This document shows positions 9,514 through 17,618 of a stretch of 64,000 nucleotides of DNA, in pieces. Within the stretch, counting starts at the first letter, position 1. The number at the start of each line of letters is the position of its first letter. The translations under genes were made by a program, and so were the position numbers. Below the pieces are notes generated by a model. That model was not told the origin of the DNA, did no database searches, and was given only the letters and a program-made list of their open reading frames with translations. The DNA comes from JAENVT01 sp963773085 (GTDB lineage Bacteria > Actinomycetota > Acidimicrobiia > Acidimicrobiales > Ilumatobacteraceae), in assembly GCA_963773085.1 (NCBI GenBank), contig CAVYZS010000018.1, forward strand, positions 682,001 through 746,000. The letters are read 5' to 3'.

Positions 9514-10423
9514 AGCACCTCGCGTTCGGATCGGCTACGCCCTCGGCACGCGAACGAATCTCAACGACCACGGATTCGGCACCGTCGTCGATGCCCTCGA
9601 AGGGCTCGGCTTCGACAGCTTGTGGCTCAGCGAACGAATCAGCGGAGCCGCGCCCGACCCACTGGTCGGCATGGCCTTCGCGGCGGGGCGCACCACGAGG
9701 TTGAAATTCGGGATGAGTGTGATGGTCCTGCCAGGTCGGAACCCCATCGTGCTCGCCAAGGAGTTGGCGACGCTGGACCGGCTGTCGAACGGCCGGCTGC
9801 TGCCCGCCTTCGGGCTGGGCGTGGCCGACCCTCACGAGCAGCAAGCGTTCGGCGTCGAACGAGGTGCCAGAGCCAAGTTGTTCGACGAAGCCCTGGCCGT
9901 GCTGCGCGGCGCATGGGCCGAGGGATCGTTGACACATCACGGCGACCGCTACGACTTCGACGACCTGCGGGTGCTGCCCAAACCACTGCAGACGCACCTC
10001 GACGTGTGGTTGGGCGGCATCGCACCGTCGGAACTCCGCCGCGTCGGACGGTTGGCCGACGGTTGGCTGCCGAGCTTCGTGACTCCCGACGACGCGGCAC
10101 GCGGTCGCGAGGTGATCGAGACAACGCTTGACGAACACGGCCGGAGTATCGACGCCGACCACTTCGGCGCACTCATCACCTACTCGACCGGCCCGATCCC
10201 ACAGGCGGTCCTCGACCTCATGGCCAAACGCCGGCCAGACCTCGCCGACCCGACCGTTCTGGTTCCTCGTGGATGGGATGCGCTGATGGCGACCATCGAC
10301 CGGTTCGTCGCCGTCGGCACGACCAAGTTCGTCATCCTCCCGATCGTCGAGCCTGCCACTCCAGGCGACTGGGTCGAGCATCTCCAGCAGGCGGCACCGG
10401 TAGTTCTCGCCCGCCAGACGTGA
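9506..10423 (+). CDS. LLM-class (F420-dependent type) oxidoreductase
   Basis: This 305-residue luciferase-like TIM barrel has the usual pattern: an N-terminal strand RIGYALGTRT, then ALEGLGFDSLWLSERI, 'VLPGRNPIVLAKELATLDRLSNGRLLPAFGLG' and VWLGGIAPSELRRVGRLADGWLPS. Such enzymes use F420H2 or FMNH2 for hydride transfer or monooxygenation. The cofactor cannot be fixed from sequence alone, but several such genes in an actinobacterium make F420 likely. The GTG start at 9506 overlaps the hydrolase stop, so the pair is probably an operon. It is the first of five LLM enzymes in the window. Confidence 0.85.
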   Translation: MGEAPRVRIGYALGTRTNLNDHGFGTVVDALEGLGFDSLWLSERISGAAPDPLVGMAFAAGRTTRLKFGMSVMVLPGRNPIVLAKELATLDRLSNGRLLPAFGLGVADPHEQQAFGVERGARAKLFDEALAVLRGAWAEGSLTHHGDRYDFDDLRVLPKPLQTHLDVWLGGIAPSELRRVGRLADGWLPSFVTPDDAARGREVIETTLDEHGRSIDADHFGALITYSTGPIPQAVLDLMAKRRPDLADPTVLVPRGWDALMATIDRFVAVGTTKFVILPIVEPATPGDWVEHLQQAAPVVLARQT

Positions 10424-10504
10424 GGTCTTGCAGACTTCGATACGACGGAATGTGCCTTCGGCAAGGCATGATCAATGACAACTCCGTGCCCGAGAGGACC
10501 AATC

Positions 10505-11014
10505 GTGCCCCCAGCGCTGCCGCTACCTGATGACCCCATCGACCTTGCCCACGCCAGTTGGCGCGGTCATGGGTGGTCGGAGGCGGCCGACGGCATGGCC
10601 GTCGTCACGTCGATCATGCGCGTGCAGCAGGTGCTGCTAGCTCGCGTCGAGGCGATCCTTCGCCCGCTTGGTCTGACGTTTGCCCGCTACGAGGTACTGA
10701 TGCTGCTGCGATTCAGCCGCAAGGGATATCTGCCCGTCGGTAAGATCGGCGAGCGACTTCAGGTTCACCCGGCCAGCGTGACCAACGCCGTGCAGCGCCT
10801 GGAGCAGGACGGCTTCGTCAGCCGGACGGCGAATCCGGTGGACGGGCGCAGCGTGTTGGCGGAGATCACCCCGCGCGGCAAGAGGCTGACCGAACAGGCC
10901 ACAGCGCAGCTCAACGCCCAGGTCTTCTCGATCGTGCCGATACCTCCAGCCGAGCAGCGCGAGGTGTACAACGTGCTCAAAGGCATGCGGCGGGCGTTCG
11001 GAGATTTCAGCTGA
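10505..11014 (+). CDS. MarR-family transcriptional regulator
   Basis: This is a winged-helix MarR protein of 169 residues. It has a helical dimerisation start (VVTSIMRVQQVLLARVEAIL), a recognition region VGKIGERLQVHPASVTNAVQRLEQDGFVSR and a wing NPVDGRSVLAEITPRGKRL. MarR proteins usually repress an adjacent catabolic or efflux gene and release it on binding a phenolic or CoA ligand. A GAGAGG seven bases before GTG 10505 favours that start; an ATG at 10475 is the alternative. It ends 38 bases before the acyl-CoA mutase operon, and a CTTTGAC-type site lies between them, so it may regulate the mutase. Confidence 0.85.
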   Translation: MPPALPLPDDPIDLAHASWRGHGWSEAADGMAVVTSIMRVQQVLLARVEAILRPLGLTFARYEVLMLLRFSRKGYLPVGKIGERLQVHPASVTNAVQRLEQDGFVSRTANPVDGRSVLAEITPRGKRLTEQATAQLNAQVFSIVPIPPAEQREVYNVLKGMRRAFGDFS

Positions 11015-11031
11015 ACTGGCAGAATGCTTTG

Positions 11032-11040
11032 ACTTCCAAA
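11032..11040. promoter_or_regulatory. ACGTCAAA-type site (variant) before the acyl-CoA mutase operon
   Basis: CTTTGACTTCCAAATAAACT lies 13 bases before the GTG at 11053. It has TCCAAA in place of GTCAAA, followed by the shared A/T tract and CCCAGC. It could serve as an operator for the MarR protein encoded just upstream or for the shared regulator. Confidence 0.35.
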
Positions 11041-11052
11041 TAAACTCCCAGC

Positions 11053-12708
11053 GTGCCCAACAACCGTGAGCTCTGGGAGCAGGCCTTCGCCGAGTCGCGC
11101 GTGCGCGATGCCGACTACACGACCATGTCGGGAATACCGATCGAACCGGTCTACGGCCCGCCCGACGATTCGACGCCCGCCGGCCCGGCGGACTATCCCG
11201 GCCAGTTTCCGTTCACCCGCGGCCCGTATGCCTCGATGTACCGGTCGAAGTTGTGGACGATGCGGATGTTCGCCGGGTTCGGGACCGCCGACGACACCAA
11301 TTGGCGCTTCAAGGAGATCATCAAGGCCGGTGGCGATGGGCTGTCGACGGCGTTCGACATGCCGACGTTGCTGGGCATCGATTCCGATCATCCGATGGCG
11401 CTCGGAGAGGTCGGCAGGTGTGGCGTGGCTGTCGACTCGCTCGCCGATATGGAGGATCTCTATGCCGGGATCGATCTGAGCGCGATCACGACATCGATGA
11501 CGATCAACTCGCCCGCTGCGGTGATCTTCGCGATGTTCGTCGCCCAGGCTGAAAAGGCCGGCACCAATCGGGCCCGACTGGGTGGCACATTGCAGAACGA
11601 CATCCTCAAGGAGTACCAGGCGCAGAAGGAGTTCGTCTTCCCGCCGCGGCCGTCGATGCGATTGGTTCGCGACACCATCGGCTTCACCGCGTCGGAGATG
11701 CCGCGCTGGCATTCGATCTCGATCTCCGGATACCACATCCGCGAGGCCGGCTCCACGGCGGTCGAGGAGTTGGCGTTCACTCTCGCCAACGGGTTCGCCT
11801 ACGTCGAACTGGCCATGCAGGCCGGCCTCCCCGTCGACTCCTTCGCACCGCGCCTGTCGTTCTTCTTCAACGCCCACATCGACTTCTTCGAGGAGATCGC
11901 CAAGTACCGCGCCGCTCGGCGGATCTGGGCGCGCTGGTTGCGCGACCGCTACGGCGCCAAGCTCGAACGTTCGCTGCAGTTGCGGTTCCACACGCAGACG
12001 GCGGGCGTGTCGCTGACCGCCCAGCAGCCCGAAGTCAACATCGTTCGCACGGCGATCGAAGCGCTGGCCGGTGTGCTCGGCGGCACGCAGTCGCTGCACA
12101 CCAACTCGATGGACGAGGCCATGGCCCTGCCGACCGAGAAGACCGCCCGCATCGCCCTCCGCACACAGCAGGTGATCGCCCACGAGACCAACGTCGCCCA
12201 CGTCGCCGATCCGCTCGGCGGGTCGTGGTACGTCGAGCACCTCACCGATGAGGTCGAGCGCCAGGCTGAGGAACTGTTTGCCCACCTCGACGAGCTCGGC
12301 CAGGGTTCGATGCTCGAGGGGGCCATCAAGGGCATCGAGGACAACTGGTTCCAAGGCAAGATCGCCGACTCGGCCTACGACCTCGAGCGGCGCTTCAACA
12401 CCGGCCGGCGCATCGTCATCGGCGTCAACGCCTTCACCGAAGGAAGTGAGGAGGACCAGATCCCCCTCCTACAGATCACCAACGAAGACGAGACCCGGCA
12501 GCTCAAACGTCTCGCCGAGGTACGCCACGCCCGCGATCAGGCGACCGTCGACGCCGCGCTGCGCCGCGTCGAGGCCGAGGCCGAGGACCCGGAGGTCAAC
12601 TTGATGCCTGCGTTGATCGACGCAGTCAGCGTCTACGCGACCCTCGGCGAGGTCATGGCCTCGCTCGGCACCGTGTTCGGTCGTCACGTCGAAGTGCCGA
12701 CGATCTGA
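11053..12708 (+). CDS. icmA: Acyl-CoA mutase large subunit, isobutyryl-CoA mutase (IcmA)-like
   Basis: This 551-residue protein is the substrate-binding subunit of a B12-dependent acyl-CoA mutase; the B12 domain is a separate downstream gene. The barrel region has MRMFAGFGTADDTN and GGDGLSTAFDMPTLLGIDSD, and later SISISGYHIREAG and RFHTQTAGVSLTAQQP. By eye, the positions that discriminate substrates are Phe73 (Tyr89 in methylmalonyl-CoA mutase) and Gln191 (Arg207 there). They keep the same spacing of 118, and Phe/Gln is the isobutyryl-CoA mutase pattern. The predicted reaction is therefore isobutyryl-CoA to n-butyryl-CoA. The start is GTG. No G-protein chaperone gene was seen nearby. Confidence 0.85.
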   Translation: MPNNRELWEQAFAESRVRDADYTTMSGIPIEPVYGPPDDSTPAGPADYPGQFPFTRGPYASMYRSKLWTMRMFAGFGTADDTNWRFKEIIKAGGDGLSTAFDMPTLLGIDSDHPMALGEVGRCGVAVDSLADMEDLYAGIDLSAITTSMTINSPAAVIFAMFVAQAEKAGTNRARLGGTLQNDILKEYQAQKEFVFPPRPSMRLVRDTIGFTASEMPRWHSISISGYHIREAGSTAVEELAFTLANGFAYVELAMQAGLPVDSFAPRLSFFFNAHIDFFEEIAKYRAARRIWARWLRDRYGAKLERSLQLRFHTQTAGVSLTAQQPEVNIVRTAIEALAGVLGGTQSLHTNSMDEAMALPTEKTARIALRTQQVIAHETNVAHVADPLGGSWYVEHLTDEVERQAEELFAHLDELGQGSMLEGAIKGIEDNWFQGKIADSAYDLERRFNTGRRIVIGVNAFTEGSEEDQIPLLQITNEDETRQLKRLAEVRHARDQATVDAALRRVEAEAEDPEVNLMPALIDAVSVYATLGEVMASLGTVFGRHVEVPTI

Positions 12709-12718
12709 TGGCGATCTG

Positions 12719-13114
12719 ATGGCCGCCCAGCGCATACTCATCGCCAAGGTCGGCCTCGACGGTCACGACCGCGGCATCAAAGTCGTCGCCCGAATCCTGC
12801 GCGACGCTGGTTACGAGGTCATCTACACCGGCCTGTTCCAAACCCCGGCAACAGTCGCGGCGGCCGCCGTCGACGAGGACGTCGACGCCATCGGATTGTC
12901 GATGCTCTCCGGTGCCCACATGACACTCGCTCCACTGGTCGTCAACGAAACACGCGCCCGGGGCGTCGACATCCCTGTCATCGTGGGCGGGATCGTGCCC
13001 GAACCCGACATTGCCAAGCTCAAGGAAGCCGGCATTGCCGCCGTTCTGACGCCAGGAGCCACCTCCGCGCAGATCGTCGCCGAGGTCGCCGCCGCCCTCG
13101 CCAACCACGACTGA
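12719..13114 (+). CDS. icmB: Cobalamin-binding small subunit of acyl-CoA mutase
   Basis: This 131-residue B12-binding domain has the base-off/His-on signature DGHDRG (Asp14-x-His16-x-x-Gly19), which supplies the lower axial histidine. It is followed by GLSMLSGAHM and PVIVGGIVP, which line the nucleotide-tail pocket. It pairs with the mutase large subunit encoded 10 bases upstream; this two-subunit arrangement is that of IcmA/IcmB and HcmA/HcmB. The ATG at 12719 follows a duplicated GATCTGATGGC. A long hairpin downstream ends the transcript. Confidence 0.9.
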   Translation: MAAQRILIAKVGLDGHDRGIKVVARILRDAGYEVIYTGLFQTPATVAAAAVDEDVDAIGLSMLSGAHMTLAPLVVNETRARGVDIPVIVGGIVPEPDIAKLKEAGIAAVLTPGATSAQIVAEVAAALANHD

Positions 13115-13135
13115 CCGGCGCACGATCCCCTCGAG

Positions 13136-13178
13136 CTTTGTCGTTGTCGACACGCTGAGCGTGTTGACAGCGACAAAG
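13136..13178. terminator. Long hairpin, bidirectional terminator between convergent genes
   Basis: The arms begin CTTTGTCG and end CGACAAAG. They are 20 bases each with two mismatches and close over a TGA loop. The hairpin sits between the B12-subunit stop (13114) and the convergent acoC stop (13196). There is no strong T tract, so it may act as an intrinsic terminator of the U-poor actinobacterial kind. Confidence 0.7.
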
Positions 13179-13195
13179 TTGGGATGGGGATTGGG

Positions 13196-14596
13196 TCAAT
13201 CGAGGCGTGAGGGGTCGGCGAGGAGCTCGACGATCGTCTTGCAGAAGGCCGCTGCGGGAGCGCCGTCGATCACTCGGTGATCCCAGGTCAGGCTCAGGGT
13301 GAGGCGCTTCGTCGTGGTGACGACTCCGTCGACGACGATCACGTCGTCGCGCAACCGACCGACACCGAGGATCCCGGCATTCGGCGGGTTGATCACCGGC
13401 GTGAACATGTCGACGCCGAACATCCCCAGGGCGGAGACGGAGAACGTGCCGCCCTCGAGTTCCTCCAACTTCAAGGACCCAGCGCGGGCGGCCTCGGCGA
13501 GGCGAGTGGTCTCACTGCTCAGCGCAGCGAGGTCGAGGCGGTCGGCATGTCGCACGACCGGCACCATCAAGCCATCGTCGAGCGCAACGGCGAGGCCGAC
13601 GTGGATATCGGGCAGTACAGCGATTCCATCGGCTGTGACCTGGGCATTGACATTCGGATGTTGGAGCAACGCCCGCGCTGCAGCTGCAACCACATAGTCG
13701 GTGAAGCCCACAGTGACGCCGTCGAGCTTGCGCTGCGCTCGATCGGCAACGACAGCCGACATGTCGGCATCCATCGCCAGAGTCAGTTGGGCCATCTCGC
13801 GCAGTGAGGCGTGCATGCGCTTGGCGATGGTGCCGCGCATCCCTGCCATGCGGATCGTGCGCGTCGGCGGTTGCGAGGCCGGGGCCAGATCAGCGGATGG
13901 CGCGGCGGCCGGAGCGGTGTCGACGGGACCGGCCAACCGTTGACGCACGTAGTCGGCGACGCCATCGCGTGTGATTCGGTGTTCGACAGGGTCATAGGCA
14001 ACGGCAGCCAGGTCGACACCCAGTAGATCAGCGAGATTTCTGGCGGCCACGCTGGCCACGACATCGCCGTGGATCTCGAAGAACTGGCCTGGTCGCCGGG
14101 CGAGGGCCGATCCGGCACTGGTTGCGGCGACGACATCCTCGGAGACGATCCGACCACCGGGGCCCGTGCCCGGTACCGAGCCGATGTCGATCCCCGCCTC
14201 TGCAGCGACCCGCTTGGCGTTGGGAGAAGCAAGCAGACGGCCGTCGACCGTTCGAGCCTGGACGACCGCCGGAGCGGTGGCGCCGACGGGCCGCCCGGTC
14301 GGCGCAGGTAGAACAGGAGCGACCACCGGCGCGGCCACGGCCACTTGTGGTGGAGACTCGCCAGGCTCGAGGAACACAGCGATCACATCACCACAGGCGT
14401 AGGCCTGCCCTGGTTGCCCGATGTGATGCAACCGGCCGCTGCCACTGCTCTCGACCTCGGTCTCGACCTTGTCTGTCTCGATGCGCACGACGGGTGTTCC
14501 CTCGGCTACGTCGGCGTCGTCGCCGACGAGCCATTCGACGATGGTTCCCTCCTCCATCGTCAGGCCCAACTTCGGCATCTGGAACTCAACTGCCAT
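13196..14596 (-). CDS. acoC: Dihydrolipoamide acyltransferase E2 (AcoC-like)
   Basis: This 466-residue E2 has a lipoyl domain (1-77, lipoyl-lysine Lys43 in ETDKVETE) and a peripheral-subunit-binding domain (about 121-157). A second degenerate binding-domain-like segment (about 181-219) is followed by a catalytic domain ending with His440 and Asp444 in DHRVIDG. It transfers the acyl group from lipoamide to CoA in a 2-oxoacid or acetoin dehydrogenase complex. GGAGG lies six bases before the ATG. The start overlaps the acoX stop by 11 bases, which indicates an operon. Gene order and AcoX favour an acetoin-type complex, but the substrate is not proven. Confidence 0.88.
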   Translation of the reverse strand: MAVEFQMPKLGLTMEEGTIVEWLVGDDADVAEGTPVVRIETDKVETEVESSGSGRLHHIGQPGQAYACGDVIAVFLEPGESPPQVAVAAPVVAPVLPAPTGRPVGATAPAVVQARTVDGRLLASPNAKRVAAEAGIDIGSVPGTGPGGRIVSEDVVAATSAGSALARRPGQFFEIHGDVVASVAARNLADLLGVDLAAVAYDPVEHRITRDGVADYVRQRLAGPVDTAPAAAPSADLAPASQPPTRTIRMAGMRGTIAKRMHASLREMAQLTLAMDADMSAVVADRAQRKLDGVTVGFTDYVVAAAARALLQHPNVNAQVTADGIAVLPDIHVGLAVALDDGLMVPVVRHADRLDLAALSSETTRLAEAARAGSLKLEELEGGTFSVSALGMFGVDMFTPVINPPNAGILGVGRLRDDVIVVDGVVTTTKRLTLSLTWDHRVIDGAPAAAFCKTIVELLADPSRLD

Positions 14597-15596
14597 GACA
14601 AACCTCCGGAACATCGAAACATCGATCACGGGCGGCGCTGATCAAGGCGCGCTCGACATCGATCACCAGTGGACCACTGTCCTCCACGGTCACCATGATC
14701 GTTGCATCACGCCCAACGCGACGATCGCGTTCGCCATCGAAGGCCAACATGCCCGGACCGTTGAACAACACGGGCTCGCCGAGCTCCAGTGGTCGCACCT
14801 CAGCCACTTCGACCGTGGCGAAGGAGCCGGGCATCAGCGGCATGCGCACACGTCTACCGCCGTGGCCGAATCGAACGAACACCGCGCCGGGCTCATCGCG
14901 GGAGACCGGATGAAGCCGGCCGGCGATGCTCGACAGACCCGTGCTCGCCGGTGTCGCCGTCGCCGCGACCACACATCGGATCGCGGCGGCGTCGACCACG
15001 GCCCGTGCGCCGCTGAACGACGCATCGACCAGAGCCACCTCGACCAACGCGACATCGTTGATGTGACCGAGGTGCGGATCGGCGATCTGCACAGAGATTC
15101 GCTTGGCCCGTCGGGCGACATCGCCAATGGAGACGATTCCGCTGGCCACGAGCGCCGCCGCAGCACCGGCCGACGAACCATCGATCGACATCGGGAAGAC
15201 GTTGTTCGTCCCGGTCGATATCGCCACCATCGGTACGTCGGGCCAGCCGATCACGACATCGCGGCACGTTCCGTCTCCACCGAGCACAACGACCGCTCCG
15301 CATTGCTCCTTCCACATCCGCGCTGCGGCGCGCACGGTGTCGAGCCGCGATCCCGTCGGTTCCTCGTCGAGCAATTCGAGGGAGATGTGCAGATCGAGAC
15401 CGACGACGGCCCGGAGACCCAAACCGTTGGCGTCACCACCCAGCACGATCCGTGACGCCCCACATTCTGCCGCTGCTATGACCACGCGACGAATGATCCC
15501 GGCCTTCACCGAATCCGGTGTGTGGCCAACTGCGGCGTGCAAGCGGCGGATGTCCTTACCCGCCCACGGGTTGACGATGACGCCAACGGTCGACAC
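14586..15596 (-). CDS. acoX: AcoX-like ATP-NAD kinase family protein
   Basis: This 336-residue protein has an N-terminal NPWAGKD and the NAD-kinase-fold motif LGGDGTCRDV (Gly106-Thr110). It then has STGTNNVFP, typical of the AcoX branch of the ATP-NAD/DAG kinase superfamily. AcoX genes lie in acetoin dehydrogenase operons; their biochemical role is not established. Here the gene lies between acoB and acoC, starting (GTG) five bases after acoB and overlapping acoC. That position is the main evidence for calling the complex acetoin-type rather than pyruvate- or branched-chain-type. Confidence 0.85.
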   Translation of the reverse strand: MSTVGVIVNPWAGKDIRRLHAAVGHTPDSVKAGIIRRVVIAAAECGASRIVLGGDANGLGLRAVVGLDLHISLELLDEEPTGSRLDTVRAAARMWKEQCGAVVVLGGDGTCRDVVIGWPDVPMVAISTGTNNVFPMSIDGSSAGAAAALVASGIVSIGDVARRAKRISVQIADPHLGHINDVALVEVALVDASFSGARAVVDAAAIRCVVAATATPASTGLSSIAGRLHPVSRDEPGAVFVRFGHGGRRVRMPLMPGSFATVEVAEVRPLELGEPVLFNGPGMLAFDGERDRRVGRDATIMVTVEDSGPLVIDVERALISAARDRCFDVPEVCHGS

Positions 15597-15600
15597 CGCT

Positions 15601-16602
15601 TCAGCGATTCAGCAGCGGCCTGGCAACCGCTTGACGGATGGCCTCGGCGATGCTCTGCGGATCCGGCACCCAGTGCTTCTCGAGCGCCGGTGAGAACGGC
15701 ACCGGCGAGAACGGGCCACCGACTCGGCCCACCGGCGCGTCGAGGTAGTCGAACGCATGCTCCTGGATCTGCGCCGCGATCTCCCCGCCCAGGCCGCCGA
15801 AGCGAACCGCCTCGTGAACGATGACCGCGTGGTTGGTACGGCGTACCGAGTCGACCACGGTGTCCATGTCGAATGGCTGCAGTGTCCGAGGGTCGATGAC
15901 CTCGCATTCGATCCCCTCACTGGAAAGGATCTCGGCGGCGAGCATCGTGTCGTTGGCCATCTTGCCCCAGGCGACCACGGTGACGTCGTTGCCCTCGCGC
16001 TTCACGTTGGCTTTGCCCAGCGGGATGACGTACGACTCCTCCGGGACGGGCCCGCTGACACCCAACAGACGCTTGTGCTTGACCATGATGGTCGGATTGT
16101 CCTCGCGGATGCACGCCGTCATCAGGCCCTTCATGTCGTACGCGTTCGACGGGTAGACGACTTTGAGGCCTGGGATGTGACACAGGATCGCCTCGAGGCT
16201 CTGACTGTGCTGTGCCCCCGCCGACAGACCGCCGCCGCCCGCGGTGGTGATGGTCAGCGGCACGACCGCGCCGCCACCGAACATGTACTTCAACTTCGCT
16301 GCCTGATTGACGATCTGGTCGAGGGCAACGCACATGAAGTCCATGAACATCAGATCGACGATGGGCCGCAGTCCACAGACAGCTGCACCAAGACCGAGGC
16401 CGATGATGGCCTGCTCGCTGATCGGGGTGTCGACGACCCGGTCTTCACCGAACTGCTGTTGAAGACCGCCGAACGTGTGGAAGACACCACCAAAGGCGCC
16501 GACGTCCTCACCTGCTACGAACACGTCGGGATTGACCTCCATCTCGAGGCGCACGGCTTCGGTGAAGGCGGCCGCATAGCTCTTGGTTCGCTCCGCGCTC
16601 AC
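15601..16602 (-). CDS. acoB: Thiamine-dependent dehydrogenase E1 beta subunit (AcoB-like)
   Basis: This 333-residue E1 beta subunit has an N-terminal 'MEVNPDVFVAGEDVGAFGGVF' and 'RVVDTPISEQAIIGLGLGAAV', which form the cofactor and dimer interface. It then has QHSQSLEAILCHIPGLKVVYPS and a C-terminal transketolase domain with PFDMDTVVDSVRRT. With E1 alpha it makes the TPP-dependent decarboxylase or acetoin-cleaving component. The start is GTG, and its first four bases overlap the acoA stop (GTGA), a clear sign of translational coupling. No unusual residue was seen. Confidence 0.9.
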   Translation of the reverse strand: MSAERTKSYAAAFTEAVRLEMEVNPDVFVAGEDVGAFGGVFHTFGGLQQQFGEDRVVDTPISEQAIIGLGLGAAVCGLRPIVDLMFMDFMCVALDQIVNQAAKLKYMFGGGAVVPLTITTAGGGGLSAGAQHSQSLEAILCHIPGLKVVYPSNAYDMKGLMTACIREDNPTIMVKHKRLLGVSGPVPEESYVIPLGKANVKREGNDVTVVAWGKMANDTMLAAEILSSEGIECEVIDPRTLQPFDMDTVVDSVRRTNHAVIVHEAVRFGGLGGEIAAQIQEHAFDYLDAPVGRVGGPFSPVPFSPALEKHWVPDPQSIAEAIRQAVARPLLNR

Positions 16603-17576
16603 TGCAGTCCCCCGGTGTACACGTCGACGAGGACCTGCGAAGGGTCAGGCAACGGGCTCTCCTCGGCGAAGGCGATGGCTCGCCCGATGTCGGCGCGCAG
16701 TTCTGCCCAGATCGCCTCGACCTGTTCCGACGTGGCGGTGCCGTTCTCGATCAATCGCTCCTCGAACGAGAAGATCGGGTCGCGGGCCTTCCACTCGTCG
16801 ACTTCGGCGTCGGGGCGGTACTTGAGTCCGAGGTTCTGGATGCCGTGATGGTTGTAGAACCGGTACGTCTTCGCCTCGATCAGCGAGGGACCCTCGCCAC
16901 GACGGGCCCGGGCGACAGCGTCGGTCGCGGCTTCGTGCACGGCAACCACGTCCATGCCGTCGACGATCACGCCGGGCATCCCGTAGCCGGCCGCACGATC
17001 GACGATGTCAGTGATGGCCATCGTCTTGCTTCGTGGCGTGAACTCGCCGTACTCGTTGTTCTCGCATGCGAAAACGACAGGCAGCTTCAACGCGCAGGCC
17101 ATGTTGGCGGCCTCGTGGAAGGCGCCGATGTTGGTAGCGCCGTCACCGAAGAACGTGACGGCGACCTGGCCGCGCTTGCGGTACTTGTCGGCAAAGGCCG
17201 CACCGACAGCGATCGGCGAGCCAGCCCCGACGATCCCGTTGGCACCGAGCATTCCGAGGTCGAGGTCGCAGATGTGCATCGACCCGCCCTTGCCCTTGTT
17301 GTAGCCCGTTGCCTTGCCCATCAGTTCAGCCATCATCCGGTTGAAGTCGCCACCCTTGGCGACGAGGTGCCCGTGCCCCCGATGGGTCGAAGTGATCTGG
17401 TCGTCGTCGTTCAACGCCGCGCAGACACCAGCCGCGACGGCTTCCTCGCCGACGTACAGGTGCAAGAAGCCGGGCAGCCGCGCTTGCTCGGCGAGTTTGC
17501 CGGCCGCCTCCTCGAAGAGACGGATTCGGACCATGCGGCGATGCAGGTCCATCTGCACGTCGGTGGTGAGGTGCAT
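16599..17576 (-). CDS. acoA: Thiamine-dependent dehydrogenase E1 alpha subunit (AcoA-like)
   Basis: This 325-residue E1 alpha subunit has TSTHRGHGH (His64), the TPP motif FGDGATN (Gly144-Asp145-Gly146) extending to CENN (172-174) and a 'KGKGGSMHICDLDLGMLGANGIVG' loop. The MHI..-ANGIVG form is common in acetoin dehydrogenase alpha subunits. It is the first gene of the acoABXC operon. The ATG at 17576 has GGAGG five bases upstream and is preferred over the TTG one codon earlier. No E3 gene is in the operon. Confidence 0.9.
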   Translation of the reverse strand: MHLTTDVQMDLHRRMVRIRLFEEAAGKLAEQARLPGFLHLYVGEEAVAAGVCAALNDDDQITSTHRGHGHLVAKGGDFNRMMAELMGKATGYNKGKGGSMHICDLDLGMLGANGIVGAGSPIAVGAAFADKYRKRGQVAVTFFGDGATNIGAFHEAANMACALKLPVVFACENNEYGEFTPRSKTMAITDIVDRAAGYGMPGVIVDGMDVVAVHEAATDAVARARRGEGPSLIEAKTYRFYNHHGIQNLGLKYRPDAEVDEWKARDPIFSFEERLIENGTATSEQVEAIWAELRADIGRAIAFAEESPLPDPSQVLVDVYTGGLQ

Positions 17577-17618
17577 CAACGCCTCCTGTTCTTGGTGTGT
17601 GCTGTAATCATCTGACTA

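Noticed and set aside
10765..12354. Long minus-strand open frame opposite the MarR and mutase genes
   Set aside because: It is antisense to two well-matched genes and has the Arg/Gly/Asp-rich composition typical of high-GC shadow frames.
17585..17610. ACGTCAAA-like site before acoA (CTGACTATCAACCAGCC)
   Set aside because: It shares only scattered bases with the other seven sites, so it was not counted.
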